NCBI GenBank assembly: GCA_959600065.1
Contig: CAUGKZ010000126.1
Coordinates: 1 to 5,790 of the forward strand
From: an uncultured Kroppenstedtia sp.
GTDB taxonomy: Bacteria > Bacillota > Bacilli > Thermoactinomycetales > DSM-45169
DNA length: 5,790 nucleotides
Direction of reading: 5' to 3'
Part shown: positions 1-5,090 of the stretch, in pieces
Position numbering within the stretch: position 1 is the first letter of the stretch
How the letters are laid out: every line of letters begins with the position of its first letter
Made by a program: the position numbers and the translations under genes
The notes under the pieces: model-generated
Database searches by the model: none
Seen by the model: only the letters and a program-made list of their open reading frames with translations
Told to the model about the DNA's origin: nothing

Positions 1-1
1 T

Positions 2-115
2 CTTCAAGCCATGGATGGGGAGTCTGTGCGCTATATCAATCCTACTTTCAGGCCTAAGCTGACAATTCCTTATCCAGAGGAGATATTTTATCAACGCACG
101 GACAGTAGACAGTGA
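2..115 (+). CDS. 3' end of an unrecognised protein gene (partial)
   Basis: An open frame enters from the left edge and stops with TGA at 113-115, leaving 37 residues. The other two plus frames are closed in the same stretch. The visible tail reads like ordinary protein (aromatic and proline-rich, with segments VRYINPTFRP and LTIPYPEEIFYQ) and ends in a polar stretch, TDSRQ. I do not recognise the family from this fragment. It has no obvious membrane segment. The gene converges on the short-chain dehydrogenase gene, and its stop codon touches the A-tract that forms the U-tract of that gene's terminator. No plus-strand terminator follows, because the hairpin at 121-140 lacks a T-run on this strand. 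The call that this is coding is moderately supported by the open frame only. Confidence 0.5.
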   Translation, partial: LQAMDGESVRYINPTFRPKLTIPYPEEIFYQRTDSRQ

Positions 116-140
116 AAAAAGTCCATCTTACCAGATGGAC
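115..140 (-). terminator. Intrinsic terminator of the SDR gene
   Basis: A perfect 8-bp inverted repeat (121-128 with 133-140, loop 129-132) is followed on the minus strand by six U residues (the A-run at 115-120). It lies 58 bases past the stop of the minus-strand dehydrogenase gene. On the plus strand the A-run precedes the hairpin and no T-run follows, so it should act in one direction only. Confidence 0.85.
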
Positions 141-197
141 GAAAGCACTGAAATGGCGATGGCCTGATTTTCAGAAGCCTGCTAGAGGAAATCCTGT

Positions 198-968
198 TTA
201 AACAGAGTTTGCTCCTTGTCCCCCATCGATTCGATAGTAGGATCCTGTAAGGAATGAAGCTTGATCGGATGCGAGGAATAGCATCAATTGGGCAATCTCT
301 TCCGGAGTGGCATAGCGTTTCATAGGTACTGTGGATTCAAACTGCTCCCTTGCTTCCTGTTCTTTACCAGGCATGGCATTGGTCTCGATGGATTTCATCA
401 TCGCCGTATCGACACCTGAAGGAGCCACTGCATTGACTCGAATACCATACTCAACGGCTTCCAAAGCCGCGGTTTTGTTGAGACCGATCACCGCATGTTT
501 GGATGCAATATAGGGGCCCATCCCCGGGGAGCCGAGTAAGCCGCCATTGGAAGCGGTATTGACGATGGCCCCACTCTTTTGCTCCTTCATGGTTTTCAAT
601 ACGTGTTTCAAACCATAGAAGACGCCCATGACGTTTACGTTGAATACCGCCTGAAAATTTTCTGCTGTCTGATCGACCAGGTTGGCAAACTTGCCGTTTA
701 TCCCAGCATTGTTAATAAACACATCGATACGTCCGTAATGGTTCACGGTTTCTTCCACGTATCGTTTCACTTCATCTTCATTGGCAACATTGGCAGTCAG
801 TAATAGAACATCCTCTGTAGTCATGGAGCTTGTAGCTTTTTCTAATGCTTCTTTTGAAAGATCCACCAGGGCTAACTTAGCCCCTTCTTTTGCAAAGGCT
901 TTGGCTGCCGCAATCCCAATTCCGCCAGCCGCACCTGTGATCAAGACGATTTTATCTGAAAATCTCAT
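198..968 (-). CDS. Short-chain dehydrogenase/reductase (SDR), classical type
   Basis: The predicted protein has 256 residues, typical of classical SDR oxidoreductases, which are soluble Rossmann-fold enzymes reducing or oxidising alcohol/carbonyl groups with NAD(P). Visible motifs are TGxxxGxG (11-18), an acidic D36 at the end of the second beta strand that usually means NAD(H) rather than NADP(H), NNAG (86-89), and the catalytic tetrad N112, S140, Y153 and K157 (YxxxK). The C-terminal segment ends in SYYRIDGG, the usual SDR tail. ATG at 968 is preferred over an in-frame TTG at 995: a good ribosome binding site sits 8 bases before the ATG, and the upstream codons would only add nine basic residues before the family's usual start. 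The substrate cannot be read from sequence. It has its own terminator, and another terminator separates it from the gene upstream, so it is probably monocistronic. I found no convincing sigma-A promoter in the 129 bases ahead of it. Confidence 0.93.
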   Translation of the reverse strand: MRFSDKIVLITGAAGGIGIAAAKAFAKEGAKLALVDLSKEALEKATSSMTTEDVLLLTANVANEDEVKRYVEETVNHYGRIDVFINNAGINGKFANLVDQTAENFQAVFNVNVMGVFYGLKHVLKTMKEQKSGAIVNTASNGGLLGSPGMGPYIASKHAVIGLNKTAALEAVEYGIRVNAVAPSGVDTAMMKSIETNAMPGKEQEAREQFESTVPMKRYATPEEIAQLMLFLASDQASFLTGSYYRIDGGQGANSV

Positions 969-976
969 TTGTATCG

Positions 977-986
977 CTCCCTTTCT
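977..986 (-). promoter_or_regulatory. Ribosome binding site fixing the SDR start
   Basis: On the minus strand AGAAAGGGAG lies 8 bases before ATG 968. It is the only good Shine-Dalgarno match near the gene start. It falls inside the reading frame opened by the alternative TTG at 995, which argues against that start. Confidence 0.75.
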
Positions 987-1096
987 TTTGTGCAACTATA
1001 TCTTGATCCAAACGGAATCACATCATTCAATGCGATGTTCGGATGGACTGTAGTACATCAACGTTTAGCCGAAGGGAATTTGGAAATTCACAAACG

Positions 1097-1119
1097 AAAA
1101 AAACCGCCCCCGAGGACGG
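1097..1119 (-). terminator. Intrinsic terminator of the Yellow-family gene
   Basis: On the minus strand a GC-rich hairpin (CCGTCC, loop TCGG, GGGCGG; six pairs including one G-T wobble) is followed directly by seven U residues. It lies about 40 bases after the stop of the minus-strand gene at 1159 and about 130 bases before the start of the SDR gene, so it should separate the two transcription units. Confidence 0.85.
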
Positions 1120-1158
1120 AGTAGATGGTCAAAATCGATGCGATGTTACGGAGCGAAA

Positions 1159-2244
1159 CTAGGAGTTAGGGGCCGGTAATTCATCGATTTTGATCCGCAG
1201 TAGACTGTAGGGTTTTTGTCTGAGGTCTTTTCCATAGTGGAATCGGGCTTGCCGATGCAATTGGTTTACAATGAAATACAAGTATTGGTCTGGACCGATG
1301 GAAAAAGTATCTGGCCATAAGATTCTGGGGTCATGTGCAATGGTTTCTATGACACCATGGGGACGGATCCTTCGAATGCTGTTGTTTTCATAATCCCCGG
1401 CATAAAGGTTTCCTTGGGCATCGGTGATCATTCCATCCGATGCCCCTTTTTCTCCCCAATACTGTACAAGATCAGGTAAATCGACATCTGGAATCCTTTG
1501 GTCCCGTAAGGCTTTTGTAGAGATTGAGAACAGATGACGACTGGTTAGTGGACAAAAAAACAGAATCAACCCATCGGGAGAAATGGCTAATCCATCCGAC
1601 GCCCCTTTATAGGGGGAAGTGGAGCCATCCGGGTTTCGATTCATCAAAATGGTGCCTTCCACTTTCGGTAAAAACAAGGGATCGGGGGAAGTGGCTTGGG
1701 CTCCATTTAACCGTCTGAACGCGGTTCCGCTTTCTAAATCCAGGACGATGATTGCTCCGGGTCCTTTAGATGAAGAATCCGTGATATAGGCAGTACCTGC
1801 TTTTCCCGCACGAAAATCAAATCGGACATCATTCAGGTAAGTGGTGGGTAGAACCACGTCCTCTGTAAAAGTATAACTTTTTCGGATGGTATTCGTTTTT
1901 AAATCGACAGCGACTAATTTAGCCCCCCCTGGAATCGGTTCAGAAAAATGAGGTGCTCCTGTATCGAGTATCCACAGCGTTCCTCTACCGTCCACCACGA
2001 TACTTTGGACACTGATCCACGAGCTGGTGATTCTCTCAGGATGAAACACATTGGCTTCTAAACTCGGATAAGGGAACAATTGACCTCCAATGATTTCGGC
2101 CACGGTAGCTTGAACATCGTCTCCCCATTTTGGAAAGCAAACAAAAACGCGACCGGTTTCTGACAAACTGACCCCTGTAGGCATGGCTCCATAAAATTGG
2201 TGAACCAGTTCTAATTCACCGAAATATCTTTCCATAGGTAGCAT
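1159..2244 (-). CDS. Major royal jelly/Yellow family protein (L-dopachrome tautomerase-related)
   Basis: The 361-residue protein carries the signatures of the MRJP/Yellow family (Pfam MRJP), a six-bladed beta-propeller related to SMP-30/gluconolactonase-like folds. Blade-type motifs in order are LWILDTG (90-96), YLNDVRFD (136-143), AYITDSS (152-158), GASDGLAISPDG (214-225) with LFFCPLTSR following, a second GASDGMITDAQGNLYAGD (267-284), and WPDTFSIGPDQYLYFIVNQL (310-329). Insect Yellow proteins are secreted and linked to melanin chemistry, including dopachrome conversion. This protein has no visible signal peptide (N-terminus MLPMERYFGELEL), so it is probably cytoplasmic. Bacterial members have no firmly established substrate, so the tautomerase label is by homology only. 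ATG 2244 has a strong GGTGGAGGAG site, with 11 bases between that motif and the ATG; an ATG three codons in is less well placed. It has its own promoter and terminator. Confidence 0.88.
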   Translation of the reverse strand: MLPMERYFGELELVHQFYGAMPTGVSLSETGRVFVCFPKWGDDVQATVAEIIGGQLFPYPSLEANVFHPERITSSWISVQSIVVDGRGTLWILDTGAPHFSEPIPGGAKLVAVDLKTNTIRKSYTFTEDVVLPTTYLNDVRFDFRAGKAGTAYITDSSSKGPGAIIVLDLESGTAFRRLNGAQATSPDPLFLPKVEGTILMNRNPDGSTSPYKGASDGLAISPDGLILFFCPLTSRHLFSISTKALRDQRIPDVDLPDLVQYWGEKGASDGMITDAQGNLYAGDYENNSIRRIRPHGVIETIAHDPRILWPDTFSIGPDQYLYFIVNQLHRQARFHYGKDLRQKPYSLLRIKIDELPAPNS

Positions 2245-2329
2245 CGTTTGCTGTTCTCCTCCACCTATTCGATTCTCTCAGCGGTTGTCTGATATCACCC
2301 ATATTATGTTGGAAGGATCCGGGTGTGCG

Positions 2330-2358
2330 ATTTTCATGGGCAGTTCTATAGGTGTCAA
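2330..2358 (-). promoter_or_regulatory. Putative sigma-A promoter for the Yellow-family gene
   Basis: On the minus strand a consensus TTGACA (2358-2353) is followed after 17 bases by GAAAAT (2335-2330), a 4/6 match to TATAAT. The expected start of transcription is about 80 bases before ATG 2244. The -35 lies in the octamer ATCTTGAC, which is repeated 18 bases further upstream. The exact -35 and correct spacing support it; the weak -10 suggests help from an activator or low activity. Confidence 0.5.
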
Positions 2359-2644
2359 GATTTTGCAGACGGTCAAGATGGGATCTCACATGATCTTTTC
2401 CGTTACCGATCTACCCCCCTGCTAGTGCGAGGGGAGCAAAGTGATCCGAGGCCGATGGATGTTCTGTAGGTAGGGCGCACTTTTCACAACGCTGGGGGTG
2501 AAGAGAATCTACACTTCAATCCGCTGTCGGGTAGCACCAAGAAAAACCTAATCTATCGGACCCGGCGAAACAGGGAGGAAAGGAGGTTATTTCTTATAAC
2601 TAATCAATAAACTGGTTTGTACTACAGACATCACACTTCTATAC

Positions 2645-2673
2645 AAGTCATGATTTACAGAAATCCATGACTT
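2645..2673. repeat. Interrupted inverted repeat just upstream of the mgsA promoter
   Basis: AAGTCATG (2645-2652) is matched by its exact complement CATGACTT (2666-2673). Inside, ATTT pairs with AAAT, leaving one unpaired C and a four-base loop. The repeat ends 8 bases before the -35 box. There is no T-run after it, so it is not a terminator. It could be an operator for a dimeric regulator, or an RNA hairpin if transcription starts further upstream. Confidence 0.6.
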
Positions 2674-2681
2674 CCACTTCC

Positions 2682-2711
2682 TTGATTTCGGTTTTTGGAT
2701 TAGAATATAAT
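2682..2711 (+). promoter_or_regulatory. Sigma-A type promoter of the mgsA-bshB1-bshA-cca operon
   Basis: TTGATT (2682-2687, 4/6 to TTGACA) and a perfect TATAAT (2706-2711) are separated by 18 bases. Transcription should start near 2718, about 104 bases before the mgsA start codon. In B. subtilis bacillithiol genes are known to be under Spx control; the AGCA element reported upstream of Spx-dependent -35 boxes is not visible here. A strong terminator lies only about 40-75 bases downstream of the predicted start. Confidence 0.7.
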
Positions 2712-2712
2712 G

Positions 2713-2732
2713 AACTCGATTCAACCCGAGTT
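2713..2732. repeat. Inverted repeat overlapping the predicted transcription start
   Basis: AACTCG (2713-2718) and its exact complement CGAGTT (2727-2732) are separated by 8 bases. The repeat begins one base after the -10 box and covers the expected start site near 2718, which is a classic operator position. Only the second half would be wholly inside the RNA, so a DNA-binding role is more likely than an RNA hairpin. Confidence 0.5.
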
Positions 2733-2755
2733 AAGCTCTGATTTCCAGATGACAT

Positions 2756-2794
2756 CCCGCGCGGTAGGTGATTTCACTACCGGGTGGGTTTTTT
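2756..2794 (+). terminator. Intrinsic terminator in the mgsA leader (attenuator candidate)
   Basis: The 12-base arm CCCGCGCGGTAG (2756-2767) pairs with CTACCGGGTGGG (2777-2788) with one G-T wobble and one G-G mismatch around a 9-base loop, followed immediately by six T (2789-2794). It lies downstream of the promoter at 2682-2711 and upstream of the mgsA ribosome binding site at 2810-2815. Full activity would cut the operon off, so it either attenuates it, ends a transcript entering from upstream, or ends a short RNA of about 77 bases. No strong antiterminator is obvious. The only alternative pairing I see is a weak one of ACCCG (2724-2728) with CGGGT (2781-2785). The T-box consensus AGGGTGGNACCGCG is absent. 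Confidence 0.8.
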
Positions 2795-2821
2795 CACGAA
2801 TATGGTCCTGGAGGGAAGCCC

Positions 2822-3259
2822 ATGAAGATCGCTCTGATTGCTCACGATCGCAAGAAAGAACAGATGGTTCGGTTTACGATCGCTTACCAGCAGATTTTGA
2901 AGGAGCATACCCTGTATGCAACGGGAACTACAGGGCAGCGGATTCAGGAGGCCACTGGGCTAGAACTTCACCGGTTTTTGTCAGGTCCTTTGGGAGGGGA
3001 TCAACAGATCGGGGCCTTAATGGCGGAAAATGAGCTGGACTGTATCATTTTCCTGCGCGATCCGCTGACTGCGCAACCCCATGAGCCGGATATTCTGGCA
3101 TTGTTACGATTGGCAGATGTGCACAATGTTCCGGTGGCCACTAATTTGGCGGCGGCTGAGGTGTTGATCCGTTCGATTCCACATGGAGATTTCGATTGGC
3201 GACATCTGGTGCACCAACGTGAAGAGAGAGGGGAAGATGAAACCGATGGAAAAATCTGA
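2822..3259 (+). CDS. mgsA: Methylglyoxal synthase
   Basis: The 145-residue cytoplasmic enzyme converts dihydroxyacetone phosphate to methylglyoxal and phosphate, a bypass of lower glycolysis. Active-site residues known from E. coli MgsA are all present: H8 and D9 in [10 protein letters not shown], the catalytic base D60 in GPLGGDQQ (E. coli D71), D80 in FLRDPL (E. coli D91), H87 (E. coli H98) and D90 (E. coli D101). The [11 protein letters not shown] segment (103-113) is typical of the family. The length is slightly above the roughly 137 residues of the B. subtilis protein because of a charged C-terminal tail, and the reading frame of that tail overlaps bshB1. ATG 2822 is chosen because GGAGGG (2810-2815) sits 6 bases before it and the family begins exactly here; an in-frame GTG at 2768 lies within the terminator hairpin. 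It is the first gene of the operon. In B. subtilis dapB lies immediately upstream; here it is absent. Confidence 0.96.
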   Translation: MKIALIAHDRKKEQMVRFTIAYQQILKEHTLYATGTTGQRIQEATGLELHRFLSGPLGGDQQIGALMAENELDCIIFLRDPLTAQPHEPDILALLRLADVHNVPVATNLAAAEVLIRSIPHGDFDWRHLVHQREERGEDETDGKI

Positions 3260-3956
3260 TTCTCAAGTGGAGATCCTCGCTTTTGGCGCTCATCCCGATG
3301 ATGTGGAAATCGGGGCCTCTGGGATTGTCCTACGCCATACCACCCGGGGCATCTCTGTAGCGATCTGTGATTTGACTGATGGCGAGCTTTCTTCCAACGG
3401 GGATGTGATCACTCGTCGGAAAGAGGCCGACCGGGCTTCGGAAATTATGGGGTTATCCGCCCGGTATCGTTTGGGATTCCCGGATCGAGGGCTGGTAGGA
3501 TCCCCGGAGCAACTGGCTGCGATGGTGAAGTTGATCCGTCGTCTAAAACCGCGGGTGGTGTTGGCGCCTCACTGGGAGGATCGGCATCCAGATCATACCG
3601 CCTGCAGTCGTTTGGTTCGTGAAGCGGTGTTTGATGCAGGGATCCGCAAGAAAGCCGCAGAGGATGGACAGGCTCCCCACCGGGTTCAGCAGCTCTTTTT
3701 CTATTTCATCAATCACACAGGCCAGGCGGATGTGATCATCGATGTGAGCGATGTCTACCCGCGGAAAAAAGAGGCGATCCTCGCTTTTGAAAGTCAGTTT
3801 GTTCCCGGTCCAAACCGGGCGGATACCCCCTTGAACCGGCCCACCTATCTGAGGATGGTGGAGGGACGGGATCAGATCTGGGGACACCAGATTGGAACCA
3901 TCCATGCTGAGGGCTTGGTATCGGCGAGTGCGATCCCCATGGATCAGCTGATTTGA
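3237..3956 (+). CDS. bshB1: Bacillithiol synthesis: GlcNAc-malate deacetylase BshB1
   Basis: The 239-residue zinc-dependent deacetylase of the LmbE/PIG-L family removes acetyl from N-acetylglucosaminyl-malate to give glucosaminyl-malate, the second step of bacillithiol synthesis. The signature AHPDDVEIG (18-26) supplies zinc ligands H19 and D22 and the general base D21. The second signature DRHPDH (115-120) supplies the third zinc ligand H120 and H117, the expected oxyanion-stabilising histidine. The length matches B. subtilis BshB1 (about 236). ATG 3237 follows a GAGAGGGGA site by a few bases and overlaps the end of mgsA by 23 bases, so translation is probably coupled. A longer in-frame ATG at 3183 lies deep in mgsA and would add 18 residues not expected in the family. 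Its position between mgsA and bshA supports BshB1 rather than another LmbE-family deacetylase such as BshB2. Confidence 0.95.
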   Translation: MKPMEKSDSQVEILAFGAHPDDVEIGASGIVLRHTTRGISVAICDLTDGELSSNGDVITRRKEADRASEIMGLSARYRLGFPDRGLVGSPEQLAAMVKLIRRLKPRVVLAPHWEDRHPDHTACSRLVREAVFDAGIRKKAAEDGQAPHRVQQLFFYFINHTGQADVIIDVSDVYPRKKEAILAFESQFVPGPNRADTPLNRPTYLRMVEGRDQIWGHQIGTIHAEGLVSASAIPMDQLI

Positions 3957-3971
3957 GAGAGGGAGAGAGCT

Positions 3972-5090
3972 ATGCGTATCGGAATCACTTGTTATCCCAG
4001 TCACGGCGGATCGGGTGTGGTAGCGACCGAGCTTGGGAAGGTGATGGCAGAAAGAGGTCATCAGGTACACTTCATCTCCTATGACATGCCTTTTCGGCTA
4101 GGGCGATTTCATCATAATATTCATTATCATGAAGTGGAGGCCAACCGCTATGCGGTGTTTCGTTATCCGCCCTATGACCTGGCACTGGCTAACCAGATGG
4201 CCCAAGTGGCCAAAATACACCAGCTCGACTTGATTCATGTTCATTATGCGGTTCCCCATTCTCTCTGTGCTTATCTCGCCAAACAGATGGTAGGAGACTC
4301 GCTGAAAGTCGTTACCACTCTACACGGGACGGATATCACAGTGATGGCAGAAGATCCTTCCCTCAAAGATATCATCTGTTTCGGAATCCGTGAGAGCGAC
4401 GTGGTGACGGCGGTATCCGAGGATCTGATCCAACAGACGAGAGAACTTCTCTGTGTGGACAAACCACTGAAGCGAATCTATAATTTTGTGGATCCGCAGG
4501 TGTACAAACCCACAGACGTGTCAGATCTGCGGAAAGAGTATGCAGCTCCCCATGAAAAGATCTTATTGCATATCTCCAATTTCCGCCCGGTGAAACGGGT
4601 GTTCGATGTGATCCGGACCTTCGAACAGGTAAACCGGGAAGTTCCCTCTCGCCTGATCCTGGTCGGGGAAGGGCCGGACTCCTCCGGGGCGGTTCATCTG
4701 GCTCAAGAGCTGGGTCTGGAATCCCGGATCGATTTCTTGGGGAAACAGAATGAAGTGGCTCGATTGATCTCCCTGGCAGACCTTCTGTTACTCCCCTCCT
4801 CCAAGGAAAGCTTCGGACTGGTGGCGCTGGAGGCGATGGCTTGCGGTGTGCCCACGGTCGGTTCCAATGCCGGCGGCCTTCCGGAAGTCGTGGTCCATGG
4901 CGAGACAGGATACCTGGCCCCGATTGGAGAGGTGGAGACAATGGCCCGCTATGCGATCCAATTACTTTCGGATCCCCAGTTGCATCATCAGTTTGCGGAA
5001 AGGGGTCTCCAACGAGCTCGTGAAGAGTTTGGGGCATCAAAAATTGCGGATCAGTATGAATCCCTCTACCAAAGGGTGATTCAACTATGA
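3972..5090 (+). CDS. bshA: Bacillithiol synthesis: UDP-GlcNAc:L-malate glycosyltransferase BshA
   Basis: The 372-residue GT4 (GT-B fold) glycosyltransferase transfers N-acetylglucosamine from UDP-GlcNAc to L-malate, the first committed step of bacillithiol synthesis. The N-terminal domain starts MRIGITCYPSHGGSGVVATE with the glycine loop at 12-15, followed by IHVHYAVPHS (88-97) and TLHGTDIT (116-123). The C-terminal nucleotide-sugar domain has SNFRPVKR (202-209) with the basic residues expected to contact the diphosphate, LVGEGP (230-235), and the GT4 E-x7-E motif E279/E287 within KESFGLVALEAMACG, then GGLPEVV. B. subtilis BshA is about 377 residues, so it is full length. It begins 15 bases after bshB1 with GGGAG (3961-3965) 6 bases before the ATG. 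Its stop codon overlaps the cca start as ATGA. Confidence 0.96.
   Translation: MRIGITCYPSHGGSGVVATELGKVMAERGHQVHFISYDMPFRLGRFHHNIHYHEVEANRYAVFRYPPYDLALANQMAQVAKIHQLDLIHVHYAVPHSLCAYLAKQMVGDSLKVVTTLHGTDITVMAEDPSLKDIICFGIRESDVVTAVSEDLIQQTRELLCVDKPLKRIYNFVDPQVYKPTDVSDLRKEYAAPHEKILLHISNFRPVKRVFDVIRTFEQVNREVPSRLILVGEGPDSSGAVHLAQELGLESRIDFLGKQNEVARLISLADLLLLPSSKESFGLVALEAMACGVPTVGSNAGGLPEVVVHGETGYLAPIGEVETMARYAIQLLSDPQLHHQFAERGLQRAREEFGASKIADQYESLYQRVIQL

Larger units (their letters stand above)
2245..2681. other. Intergenic region with no recognised gene
   Basis: This stretch lies between the divergent Yellow-family gene and the promoter of the mgsA operon. Besides the leftward promoter (2330-2358) and the inverted repeat at 2645-2673, I see no tRNA, known riboswitch or recognisable protein. 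One plus frame is open from 2293 to 2610 except for a single TAG at 2467-2469, but it has no start with a ribosome binding site and no familiar motif. A perfect Shine-Dalgarno-like AAAGGAGGT (2579-2587) has no start codon behind it. A weak second rightward promoter is possible: TTGTAC at 2617-2622, 17 bases, TATACA at 2640-2645. The region may be degraded former coding sequence, but nothing here proves that. Confidence 0.6.

Noticed and set aside
969..995. TTG start at 995 giving a longer SDR protein
   Set aside because: The added codons contain the ribosome binding site for ATG 968, and the extra nine residues precede the normal SDR N-terminus.
969..1096. Sigma-A promoter for the SDR gene (candidate boxes TTGAAT and TATAGT)
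   Set aside because: Spacing between the best-looking hexamers is about 24 bases, far from 16-18, and other pairings match poorly. A promoter must be here or upstream but I cannot place it.
2306..2422. Small hydrophobic peptide starting MLEGSGCAIFMGSS
   Set aside because: It has no ribosome binding site before the ATG and no recognised family; its first bases overlap the promoter region of the divergent gene.
2281..2600. Group II intron or insertion-sequence remnant
   Set aside because: Two GTGCG pentamers suggested an intron 5' end, but no domain V, reverse transcriptase, terminal inverted repeats or target duplication could be found.
2756..2794. T-box riboswitch in front of mgsA
   Set aside because: The leader is too short and the conserved AGGGTGGNACCGCG element and specifier stem are missing; only the terminator is present.
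2768..2821. GTG start at 2768 extending mgsA
   Set aside because: The extension is encoded by the terminator hairpin and U-tract; the family begins at the ATG at 2822, which has a well-spaced GGAGGG.
3183..3236. ATG at 3183 extending bshB1
   Set aside because: It lies inside the conserved coding part of mgsA with no ribosome binding site, and adds residues not expected before the AHPDD motif.
3543..4070. Minus-strand frame opposite bshB1 and the bshA start
   Set aside because: It runs across two conserved genes and their junction, has no recognisable domain and no promoter or terminator of its own.
4372..5040. Long minus-strand frame of 222 codons opposite bshA
   Set aside because: It is rich in proline, arginine and serine with no motif, and lies wholly over the well-conserved bshA coding strand, so it is a shadow frame.
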